Below, in pieces: positions 57,541 through 64,000 of a stretch of 64,000 bases of DNA (its first letter is position 1; every line of letters starts with the position of its first letter). A program made the translations under genes and the position numbers. The stretch covers positions 682,001-746,000 of the forward strand of contig NZ_CP114767.1 in NCBI RefSeq assembly GCF_027359925.1, read 5' to 3'. The notes beneath the pieces were generated by a model that ran no database searches, was not told the DNA's origin, and worked only from the letters and a program-made list of their open reading frames with translations. The DNA is from Hymenobacter canadensis (lineage in GTDB: Bacteria > Bacteroidota > Bacteroidia > Cytophagales > Hymenobacteraceae).

Positions 57541-58188
57541 ATGCCCACCAACTCCCACCTCATGCCTCACCTCAAAGTCTGCGGGATGGCTGATGCCGAC
57601 AGCCTGCAGGCGGTGGCGGCGCTGCAGCCCGATTTTCTGGGGTTCATCTTCTACCCCGCGTCGAAGCGGTATGTGGGGGAGCGGCTGCCGGCGGCGGCGG
57701 TGCGGGCGTTGCCGGCCGCCATCCGCAAGGTGGGCGTGTTCGTGGACGACGACGCGGCAACCGTGCTGGCGCGGGTGCGGGAGTTTGATCTGCAGCTGGC
57801 CCAGCTCCACGGCCACGAAACGCCCGAAACCTGCGCCGCGGTGCGTGCCGGCGGCGTACCGGTGGTGAAGGCCTTTGCGGTAGGCGAGGGGTTCGACTTC
57901 GCCCAGCTCCAACCTTACGTGGGCTGCGTGGATTACTTCCTCTTCGACACGGCTGGCCCCCAGCCCGGCGGCAACGGCACCGCCTTCGACTGGACGCTGT
58001 TGCAGGACTACAACCTGACAGTGCCGTACTTTCTGGCCGGCGGCATCGGGCCGGAGCACGTGGCGGCGTTGCGCAACCTTCGGCTGCCCGGCCTGTTTGC
58101 CCTGGACCTGAACAGCCGCTTCGAAACCGCCCCGGGCACCAAGGATGCCGGCCGGCTGGAGGCTTTTTTTCAGGCGCTGAAAGCATAA
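57541..58188 (+). CDS. trpF: Phosphoribosylanthranilate isomerase
   Basis: A 215-residue TIM-barrel isomerase of the tryptophan pathway. The catalytic Cys lies in LKVCGMADADS near the N-terminus, followed by DFLGFIFYPASKRYVG, VGVFVDDDAATVLARV (catalytic Asp), QLHGHETPETC, and the phosphate loop FLAGGIGPEHV near the end. An inner ATG (MPHLKVCGM) seven codons later is an alternative start. It is followed 53 bp later by the THI5-like gene without any repeat. Confidence 0.93.
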   Translation: MPTNSHLMPHLKVCGMADADSLQAVAALQPDFLGFIFYPASKRYVGERLPAAAVRALPAAIRKVGVFVDDDAATVLARVREFDLQLAQLHGHETPETCAAVRAGGVPVVKAFAVGEGFDFAQLQPYVGCVDYFLFDTAGPQPGGNGTAFDWTLLQDYNLTVPYFLAGGIGPEHVAALRNLRLPGLFALDLNSRFETAPGTKDAGRLEAFFQALKA

Positions 58189-58241
58189 AAAGCCAGCATC
58201 ATACACAGGCAAACTGTGGTAAACGCAGCTACACGGAAGCT

Positions 58242-59150
58242 ATGAGCGAAATAAAAATTGCGCTGGACTGGACGGTGAACACCAACCACACGGGCTTTGT
58301 AGTGGCCCAAGATCTGGGCTGGTACGCGCAGCACGGGCTGGAGGTGGAACTCCTGACTCCGGAGGCCGACAACTACGCCCTGACTCCGGCGAAGAAAGTA
58401 GAGCTGGGACAAGCCGATTTTGCCCTTTGCCCGTTCGAAAGCATTATCAGCTACCGCACCAAGGCTCAGCCATTCGACGCCATAGCCGTGGCCGCCCTGC
58501 TGACGGAAGACCTGAGCAGCATCGTAACGCTCAAGCGCCCGGATATTCAGTCGCCCAAGGATTTGGCCGGCAAAATCTACGCCTCGTACCAGGCTCGCTA
58601 CGAGGACCAGATAGTGGCGAAGATGCTGGAAAAAGACGGTGCTACCGGCCCGCTGATCATCACCTACCCCGAGAAGCTGGGTATCTGGAACACGCTGCTA
58701 CAGCAGCAGGCCGATGCCACCTGGATTTTCGATAACTGGGAAGGCGTGCAGGCCCGGCAGCAGGGCGTGGAGCTGACCAGCTTCCGCTTGGCCGATTACG
58801 GCATTCCGTACGGCTATTCGCCCGTAATCATGGCGTCGGAAAAGCGGATGCAGGAAAACGGGGAGGCTTACCGGAAGTTTCTGCGGGTGTCTGGGCAGGG
58901 CTTCCTGCACGCCAAAGACCACCCGGAGGAGGCGGTGGCGCTGCTGCGAAAGCTGGTGCCGGCCGCCGACCGCAACCCCGATTTCCTGCTCGAAAGCCAA
59001 CAGTACACGGCCGAATACTACGGCAGCGGCCCCGGTTGGGGCCACATGAGCCCCGCCAGGGTGCAGCGCTACCTGGACTGGCTGGCCGAGAATGGCTTGG
59101 AAACCCGGAAGCTGCCGCTGTCGGAAGTCATGACCAACGACCTGTTATAA
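58242..59150 (+). CDS. NMT1/THI5-like (ThiY-type) protein without signal peptide
   Basis: A 302-residue protein of the NMT1/THI5 periplasmic-binding-protein-like family. The N-terminus reads IALDWTVNTNHTGFVVAQDLGW, close to the LDW-PNTNHTG start shared by ThiY (binding protein for a thiamine pyrimidine precursor) and Thi5. Further family parts are ADFALCPFESIISYRTKAQP and DNWEGVQARQQGVEL. It has no signal peptide, no lipobox, and no ABC permease or ATPase next to it, so it should stay in the cytoplasm. The CCCFC motif of true Thi5 pyrimidine synthases was not seen. Its place between trpF and trpB, with short spacers, suggests co-transcription with the trp genes; the role is open. Confidence 0.78.
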   Translation: MSEIKIALDWTVNTNHTGFVVAQDLGWYAQHGLEVELLTPEADNYALTPAKKVELGQADFALCPFESIISYRTKAQPFDAIAVAALLTEDLSSIVTLKRPDIQSPKDLAGKIYASYQARYEDQIVAKMLEKDGATGPLIITYPEKLGIWNTLLQQQADATWIFDNWEGVQARQQGVELTSFRLADYGIPYGYSPVIMASEKRMQENGEAYRKFLRVSGQGFLHAKDHPEEAVALLRKLVPAADRNPDFLLESQQYTAEYYGSGPGWGHMSPARVQRYLDWLAENGLETRKLPLSEVMTNDLL

Positions 59151-59234
59151 GAAACCTTTTTTGCGTCTGATTTCGCGGGGTAATCCACTGCGAGACCCTG
59201 CGCCACCCACCCCGAGACACTGCGAGAAACTACC

Positions 59235-60431
59235 ATGAAACCAACCTACCAACAACCCACAGAGCGCGGCTACTACGGCCAGTTCGGGGGCGCGTTCATT
59301 CCCGAAATGCTCTACCCCAACGTGGAGGAGCTGCGCCAGCAATACCTGAGCATCATGGCCGAGCCGGAGTTCCAGCAGGAATACCAGCAGCTGTTGCGCG
59401 ACTATGTCGGCCGGCCCACGCCCCTGTTTGAAGCCAAGCGGCTGTCGGCCAAGTACAACACCCGCATCTACCTCAAGCGCGAGGACCTCTGCCACACCGG
59501 CGCCCATAAGGTGAACAACACCGTGGGGCAGATTCTGCTGGCCAAGCGCCTGGGCAAAACTCGCATCATTGCCGAAACCGGCGCCGGCCAGCATGGCGTG
59601 GCCACGGCCACGGTGTGCGCCCTGATGGGCATGGAGTGCATCGTGTACATGGGCGAAGTGGACATGGAGCGCCAGAAGCCCAACGTGTACCGCATGCGCC
59701 TGCTGGGGGCCGAGGTGCGGGCGGCTATGAGCGGCAGCCGCACCCTCAAAGATGCCACCAACGAAGCTATCCGCGACTGGATCAGCAACCCTGTGGATAC
59801 GCACTACATCATCGGCTCGGTGGTGGGGCCGCACCCGTACCCCGATCTGGTGGCGCGCCTGCAGGCCGTTATCAGCGAAGAAATGCGCAAGCAGCTGCTC
59901 GAGAAAACCGGCTCCGAGCTGCCCAACTACGTTGTAGCTTGTGTGGGCGGTGGTTCCAACGCGGCCGGCGCGTTCTACCACTTCCTGGAAGAACCTTCGG
60001 TGCAGCTGGTAGCCGTGGAAGCCGCCGGGCACGGCGTGCACTCGGGCCACTCGGCCGCCACCTCGGTGCTGGGTACGCCGGGCGTGATTCACGGCAGCCG
60101 CACGCTGCTGATGCAGGACGAGGACGGCCAGATTACCGAGCCCTACTCCATTTCCGCTGGCCTCGACTACCCCGGCATAGGCCCGCTGCACGCCTTCCTG
60201 GCCGATTCCAAGCGAGCCCGCTTCATCAGCATTGAGGATGAAGACGCCCTGAGAGGCGTGGCCGAGTGCAGCCGCCTCGAAGGCATCATCCCTGCCCTGG
60301 AAACTGCCCACGCCATTGCCGCCCTGGGGCAGCTCGGCGCCGGCCCCGACGACGTGGTGGTCATCAACCTCTCCGGCCGCGGCGACAAGGACCTGGAAAC
60401 CTACATCAAGTACGCTGACGCTATCATGTAA
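59235..60431 (+). CDS. trpB: Tryptophan synthase beta chain
   Basis: The 398-residue PLP enzyme condenses indole and serine. Lys92 in HTGAHKVNNTVGQ binds PLP; the phosphate-binding loop is CVGGGSNAAGAF, and other typical segments are GYYGQFGGAFIPEMLYP, ETGAGQHGVATATVCALMGM (in part) and GLDYPGIGPLHA. This is the classical TrpB1 type that pairs with TrpA. The alpha-chain gene follows after an inverted-repeat spacer of about 140 bases, longer than the usual close spacing. Confidence 0.97.
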   Translation: MKPTYQQPTERGYYGQFGGAFIPEMLYPNVEELRQQYLSIMAEPEFQQEYQQLLRDYVGRPTPLFEAKRLSAKYNTRIYLKREDLCHTGAHKVNNTVGQILLAKRLGKTRIIAETGAGQHGVATATVCALMGMECIVYMGEVDMERQKPNVYRMRLLGAEVRAAMSGSRTLKDATNEAIRDWISNPVDTHYIIGSVVGPHPYPDLVARLQAVISEEMRKQLLEKTGSELPNYVVACVGGGSNAAGAFYHFLEEPSVQLVAVEAAGHGVHSGHSAATSVLGTPGVIHGSRTLLMQDEDGQITEPYSISAGLDYPGIGPLHAFLADSKRARFISIEDEDALRGVAECSRLEGIIPALETAHAIAALGQLGAGPDDVVVINLSGRGDKDLETYIKYADAIM

Positions 60432-60442
60432 TGCCAAACCAC

Positions 60443-60560
60443 CTGTCATCCTGAGCGAAGCGAAGGATCTTATCACGCGTGAACAAGCCGTTTACGAGTA
60501 ATCCAGACGTGATAAGTTCTTTCGTCGCTGGCTCGATGCGCCACATGCTCAGGATGACAG
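60443..60560. repeat. Inverted repeat, CTGTCATCCTGAGC family (copy 3), trpB-trpA spacer
   Basis: CTGTCATCCTGAGC (60443-60456) pairs with 60547-60560; inner parts GATCTTATCACG and CGTGATAAGTTC also pair. The right arm contains about 20 extra bases (60524-60546) compared with the other copies. Confidence 0.85.
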
Positions 60561-60570
60561 GGCCGCTGAT

Positions 60571-61350
60571 ATGAACCGAATCAAAGACGCCTTCGCCAAA
60601 AAGCAGAAAAACCTGCTCAACATTTACTTCACGGCCGGCTACCCGAGCCTGCACGACACGGTACCCATCCTTAAAGCCCTGAGCGAGGCCGGAGCCGACC
60701 TCATCGAAATCGGGATGCCGTTTTCGGATCCGCTGGCCGATGGGCCGGTGATTCAGCAGAGCAGCACCGTGGCGCTGGCCAACGGCATGAACCTGCGGGT
60801 GCTGTTCGAGCAGCTGAAAGATATCCGGGCGAGCGTGCCCGAGACGCCGATTCTGCTGATGGGCTACCTCAACCCGGTGATGCAGTTCGGGGTAGACAAC
60901 TTCTGCCGCGAAGCCGCCGCCGCCGGAGCTGATGGCGTTATTCTGCCCGATCTGCCCCTCGACGATTACGTGGCCGAGTACCAGGATATCTTCCGCCGCC
61001 ACAACCTGCGGCCGGTGTTCCTCATCACCCCGCAAACCGCCCCGGAGCGTATCCGCCGCATTGATGAGCTGACGGATTCGTTCCTGTACCTCGTGTCGGG
61101 CCCCGGCACCACGGGCGGGGCCAACACCCAGGCCGAGGGCGTGCAGGAAGCCTATTTCCAGCGCATCGAGGCTATGAACCTGCGAAACCCGCGCCTCATC
61201 GGCTTCGGCATCGGCGACAAAGCCTCGTTCCAAAACGCCTGCCAGTACGCCGAGGGTGCCATCATCGGCTCCGCCTTCATCCGCGCCCTGGACGGCGTCG
61301 ACGACGCCCCGGCCGCTGCTAAGCGGTTCGTTTCTTCGGTGCTGGCTTAA
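60571..61350 (+). CDS. trpA: Tryptophan synthase alpha chain
   Basis: A 259-residue TIM-barrel protein that splits indole-3-glycerol phosphate to indole, which goes by tunnel to TrpB. Catalytic Glu46 (DLIEIGMPFSDPLADG) and Asp57 are in the usual places; YFTAGYPSL, LLMGYLNPV and GFGIGD near the end are standard. Length is normal. Confidence 0.96.
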   Translation: MNRIKDAFAKKQKNLLNIYFTAGYPSLHDTVPILKALSEAGADLIEIGMPFSDPLADGPVIQQSSTVALANGMNLRVLFEQLKDIRASVPETPILLMGYLNPVMQFGVDNFCREAAAAGADGVILPDLPLDDYVAEYQDIFRRHNLRPVFLITPQTAPERIRRIDELTDSFLYLVSGPGTTGGANTQAEGVQEAYFQRIEAMNLRNPRLIGFGIGDKASFQNACQYAEGAIIGSAFIRALDGVDDAPAAAKRFVSSVLA

Positions 61351-61362
61351 GCATCATCAAAA

Positions 61363-61489
61363 AGCACGTCATGCTGAGCATGTGGCGGAGCCGCAGTCGA
61401 AGCATCTCGCGTGCTGACGTTGTAATAGTAACCCAACGATTCGAGCGAGATGCTTCGACTACGCTCCGCTTCGCTCAGCATGACGTGCT
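61363..61489. repeat. Inverted repeat, CACGTCATGCTGAGC family (copy 1), trpA-aroF spacer
   Basis: AGCACGTCATGCTGAGC (61363-61379) pairs with 61473-61489, and AGTCGAAGCATCTCGC (61395-61410) pairs with 61445-61460. A second copy lies at 62553. Confidence 0.9.
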
Positions 61490-61512
61490 GATTTCTTTCT
61501 CCCTCCCCGAAC

Positions 61513-62526
61513 ATGATCATCCAACTCGACCCCCACATCACCGAAGCCCAGAAAGTCGCTATTGAAGCCCGGATTCTGGAGCTGAAATACAAGGCTACGG
61601 AGGTGAAAACCCAGCGCGCCCACTACCTGGTGGCCATCGGTAAGGCCGATGTGGATTTGCGCGCCATCGGCCAGCTGCCCGGCATCCTCGACATCCACCG
61701 CGTCTCCGACGATTACAAGCTGGTAAGCCGCAAGTGGCGCGTGCGCCCCACGGTGCTCGACCTCGGCGACGGAGTGCGCATCGGGGAAGGCTCGCTCACG
61801 CTGGCCGCCGGCCCCTGCAGCATCGAGAGCGAAAAGCAGATGGAACTGATCATGCAGCACTTGGTGGACAACGACGTGCGCATCATGCGCGGGGGCGTGT
61901 TCAAGCCCCGCTCGTCGCCATACGCCTTCCGCGGGCTGGGCATGGAAGGCCTGAAGGATTTCCACCGCATGGCCCGGGAGCGGGGCATAAAGATCGTGAC
62001 GGAGGTCATGCAGGTGTCGCAGGTGGAGGAGATGCACGACTACGTGGACGTGTTCCAGGTGGGCGCGCGCAACACCCAGAACTTCAATCTGCTGGATGCC
62101 CTGGGTGGCGTGGATAAGCCCGTGATGATCAAGCGCGGCATTTCCGGCACCATCGAGGAGTTGCTGTCGTCGGCCGAGTACGTGTTTTCGGGCGGCAACG
62201 AGAAGTTGATTCTCTGCGAGCGGGGCATCCGCACCTTTGAAACCGCCTCGCGTAACACCTTGGACCTGAACGCGGTGCCCATACTGAAAGAGAAAACCCA
62301 CCTACCCGTCATCGTGGACCCCTCACACGGCATCGGCATCCGCGAGTACGTGCCCACCATGGCCCTGGCCGGCGTGATGGCCGGTGCCGACGGCATCATC
62401 TACGAAGCCCACGAAAAGCCCGAAGAAGCCGCCTCCGACGGCGCCCAGACCCTGAATTTCCAGGAGTCGGAGCGCCTGATCCGCAACCTGCGCAAAGTGT
62501 ACGCCCTGCGCCAGGAGTTGGAGTAA
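61513..62526 (+). CDS. aroF: 3-Deoxy-7-phosphoheptulonate synthase (DAHP synthase, type I-beta)
   Basis: A 337-residue enzyme for the first step of aromatic synthesis. It has an N-terminal ferredoxin-like (FXD) domain (about 1-70, IIQLDPHITEAQKVAIEARI) and the KDPG-aldolase-type barrel with LAAGPCSIESEKQ, FKPRSSPYAFRGLG, VTEVMQVSQVEEM, VMIKRGISGTIEE, CERGIRTFE and VIVDPSHGIG. The FXD domain is linked to feedback control in relatives. As last gene of the trp cluster it would raise chorismate supply when the operon is on. A terminator follows after two more repeats. Confidence 0.92.
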   Translation: MIIQLDPHITEAQKVAIEARILELKYKATEVKTQRAHYLVAIGKADVDLRAIGQLPGILDIHRVSDDYKLVSRKWRVRPTVLDLGDGVRIGEGSLTLAAGPCSIESEKQMELIMQHLVDNDVRIMRGGVFKPRSSPYAFRGLGMEGLKDFHRMARERGIKIVTEVMQVSQVEEMHDYVDVFQVGARNTQNFNLLDALGGVDKPVMIKRGISGTIEELLSSAEYVFSGGNEKLILCERGIRTFETASRNTLDLNAVPILKEKTHLPVIVDPSHGIGIREYVPTMALAGVMAGADGIIYEAHEKPEEAASDGAQTLNFQESERLIRNLRKVYALRQELE

Positions 62527-62552
62527 GTCCATCAGGCAGGCAAAAAAAGAAC

Positions 62553-62645
62553 GTCATGCTGAGCTTGTCGAAGCATCTCGCGTGCTGACGTTGGGGTAGT
62601 AATCCGGTGTCAGCACGCGAGATGCTTCGGCAAGCTCAGCATGAC
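62553..62645. repeat. Inverted repeat, GTCATGCTGAGC family (copy 2)
   Basis: 37-base arms (62553-62589, 62609-62645) with one mismatch and a 19-base loop. Confidence 0.92.
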
Positions 62646-62682
62646 TTTTTAATTGGCGTCGGATACGATGCGGCATGATGTG

Positions 62683-62778
62683 GAGACGCAATATTTTGCG
62701 TCTCGTCGTTGAAAAGTCGGAGTCGTGTCGTTCAGCCAAACAACATTAGCAACGCCGAGACGCAAAATATTGCGTCTC
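62683..62778. repeat. Inverted pair of GAGACGCAATATTTTGCG hairpins
   Basis: The 22-base units at 62683-62704 and 62757-62778 are reverse complements of each other and are each nearly palindromic (GAGACGCAA/TTGCGTCTC). Confidence 0.9.
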
Positions 62779-62788
62779 TACATTGTTC

Positions 62789-62825
62789 AAACCGCCCCGT
62801 CTCAATAGAAGGCGGGGCGGTTTTT
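62789..62825 (+). terminator. Terminator after the trp-aroF cluster
   Basis: AAACCGCCCCG (62789-62799) pairs with 62813-62823 and a T run follows. Confidence 0.85.
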
Positions 62826-62850
62826 ATATAGCGGAAGCCCGATCTACTGC

Positions 62851-62858
62851 TACCTTGC
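62851..62858 (+). promoter_or_regulatory. Possible -7 box TACCTTGC before the AraC-type gene
   Basis: Resembles TAnnTTTG (TACCTTG), only four bases before the ATG at 62863. Confidence 0.3.
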
Positions 62859-62862
62859 CGGT

Positions 62863-64000
62863 ATGTTATTCGGCTTCAACCTCTACAGCGGCTTGCTGCT
62901 GCCGTTTTTCCTGCAAGGCGTAATCGTGGCGGCGGTGCTGTGGGCGCGACGGCGGCGCGAGGATACGGCGGCCGACGGCTGGCTGGCCCTGCTGCTGCTG
63001 CTGTTTGCCGTGCGGCTGGCCCAGTGGATGCTGGGCTTTGCCGGCTGGTACGATTCGCACGACGCCCGCACGACGTTCATGTTCTACTGGCCGTTCAGCA
63101 ACTGGCTGGCGGTGGGGCCCGCGCTGTACTTCTACTTCCGCAGCCTCACCAACCAGGAGTTCCGGCTGCAGCGGCGGCACTGGTGGCACTTCGCGCCCGC
63201 GCTGGCCTTTGGGGCGTGGCTGCTGGTAGTATTCGGCTACGATATTGGCTGGTGGCACGGGCTGCAGGGCCAGCCGCTGCCGGGCCATTTCGGCACCAAA
63301 GGCCCTTTAGCCAGCTGGGCCGACTACCAGCCCATCGGGCTGCTGGCCGATACGCTGGGCTACCTCTCGGTGCTGACCTACGCGGTGCACACCCTGCGGG
63401 CTTACCGCGAATACGCCCGCTACCTCAACGACAACTTCTCCGACACCGAGCAGCTCCGGTTTCGGTGGCTGCGCAACGTGCTGGTGGCCGTGGTGGTGGG
63501 CACCGGCGTCACGCTGGTGTTCGGGGTGGTCAACCTCTTCATCACGCCCCTCAACTACGTGCAGAGCTGGTACGATTACCTGTTCACCGGCCTGTTGATC
63601 TACTACCTCAGTATCTCGGGCCTGCTGACGGGCTACCGCCTGGCCGCCCTGCGCTTCCGGTTGCCGACAGATACAGCCACTCCATCAGCGGCCACGCTGC
63701 CGATGGTGGAAGCCGCCGCCGTAGTTTCCGCCGCCGCCGCACCAGCAGCAGACACAACAATCATTTACGAGGCGGTATCCGGTCTGCCTGAAACAACTGT
63801 TTCGCCCGCTGCTGCGGCTGCCAGTGTGCCATTGGCATCCGATGCTGCAGTCGAAGCGCCAATCGAAGCGGCTGCCGAGCCCGATGTGGAGCTGGCCCGC
63901 TGGACGGCCCGGCTGCTGGCCCACATGCAGGCGGCCCGGCCCTACCTGGAGCCCGAGCTGACGCTGGGCGAGCTGGCCACCCAGCTGCGCACCAACACGT
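62863..64000 (+). CDS. AraC-type transcription regulator with membrane N-terminus (3' end outside window)
   Basis: The frame stays open from the ATG at 62863 to the window end (379 codons). Residues 1-270 form about seven hydrophobic helices (LLLPFFLQGVIVAAVLW, LLLLLFAVRLAQWMLGF, NWLAVGPALYFYFRSL, and so on), as in Bacteroidota regulators with a 7TM-like sensor part. A long Ala/Pro/Thr linker (about 270-335) leads into ARWTARLLAHMQAARPYLEP and LTLGELATQLRTNT, the start of the first helix-turn-helix of an AraC DNA-binding domain. The domain itself is cut off. Membrane-bound AraC proteins are thought to sense external signals; the target here is unknown. Confidence 0.8.
   Translation, partial: MLFGFNLYSGLLLPFFLQGVIVAAVLWARRRREDTAADGWLALLLLLFAVRLAQWMLGFAGWYDSHDARTTFMFYWPFSNWLAVGPALYFYFRSLTNQEFRLQRRHWWHFAPALAFGAWLLVVFGYDIGWWHGLQGQPLPGHFGTKGPLASWADYQPIGLLADTLGYLSVLTYAVHTLRAYREYARYLNDNFSDTEQLRFRWLRNVLVAVVVGTGVTLVFGVVNLFITPLNYVQSWYDYLFTGLLIYYLSISGLLTGYRLAALRFRLPTDTATPSAATLPMVEAAAVVSAAAAPAADTTIIYEAVSGLPETTVSPAAAAASVPLASDAAVEAPIEAAAEPDVELARWTARLLAHMQAARPYLEPELTLGELATQLRTNT

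Noticed and set aside
59145..60476. A 443-codon open frame opposite trpB
   Set aside because: It also runs through the CTGTCATCC repeat; antisense shadow of trpB.
57426..62645. Repeats of the GTCATCCTGAGC and GTCATGCTGAGC families as a CRISPR array
   Set aside because: Copies are far apart, inverted rather than direct, of different length, and there are no regular spacers or cas genes.

Overview
The window looks like a high-GC member of the Bacteroidota, most likely Hymenobacter or a close relative in the Cytophagales. Reasons seen in the sequence: promoter boxes of the Bacteroidota type TAnnTTTG, a fused lpxC/fabZ gene, the type IX secretion regulator PorX together with three secreted proteins that carry C-terminal sorting tails, a SusC/SusD pair, DUF2851/DUF2027-Smr/DUF2279 proteins typical of the phylum, and almost no Shine-Dalgarno sequences. 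No rRNA, tRNA, CRISPR array or transposase gene was found.

Layout. 1-8.1 kb (all +): the 3' part of ftsK, lolA, a DUF2851 protein, a membrane protein, a NeuD/PglD-like left-handed beta-helix protein, trhO and a nucleoside phosphorylase. 8.4-12.8 kb: a small unknown protein, a LuxC-like acyl-CoA reductase, a divergent ferredoxin, and a PP-loop sugar amidotransferase followed on the minus strand by the upstream nitrilase-fold gene. 13-21 kb: valS, an outer-membrane beta-barrel receptor and a prolyl oligopeptidase. 21-26.5 kb: a small coiled-coil protein, a 2-oxo acid dehydrogenase E2, cinA, two tandem DUF4197 genes and a very acidic protein. 26.6-32.7 kb (all -): a Uma2-like protein, an ABC ATPase, lpxA, lpxC/fabZ, lpxD and an HD hydrolase, i.e. 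the early lipid A pathway. 33-39.9 kb: porX, two small genes, an M1 peptidase, a DUF2027-Smr protein and a DUF2279 protein. 40-53 kb: a secreted carbohydrate region (GH13 enzyme with sorting tail, BadF-type sugar kinase, secreted protein with sorting tail, SusD, SusC, esterase with starch-binding-like domain and sorting tail). 53-62.5 kb (all +): trpL leader, trpE, trpG, trpD, trpC, trpF, a THI5/ThiY-like gene, trpB, trpA and a DAHP synthase. 62.9 kb to the end: an AraC-type regulator with a membrane N-terminus, cut by the window edge.

How parts work together. PorX controls the secretion system that exports tailed proteins, three of which are encoded 7-20 kb away. The trp region holds the complete tryptophan pathway plus the enzyme that feeds it, behind a promoter and a 25-codon leader peptide containing three consecutive Trp codons followed by a textbook terminator; alternative pairings can be drawn by hand, so this is very probably a transcription attenuator.

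The second theme is an unusual density of intergenic inverted repeats. Most spacers of the trp and lpx clusters contain one, from many unrelated families, and the arms of several families begin exactly at the stop codon of the neighbouring gene. These elements are described one by one below.
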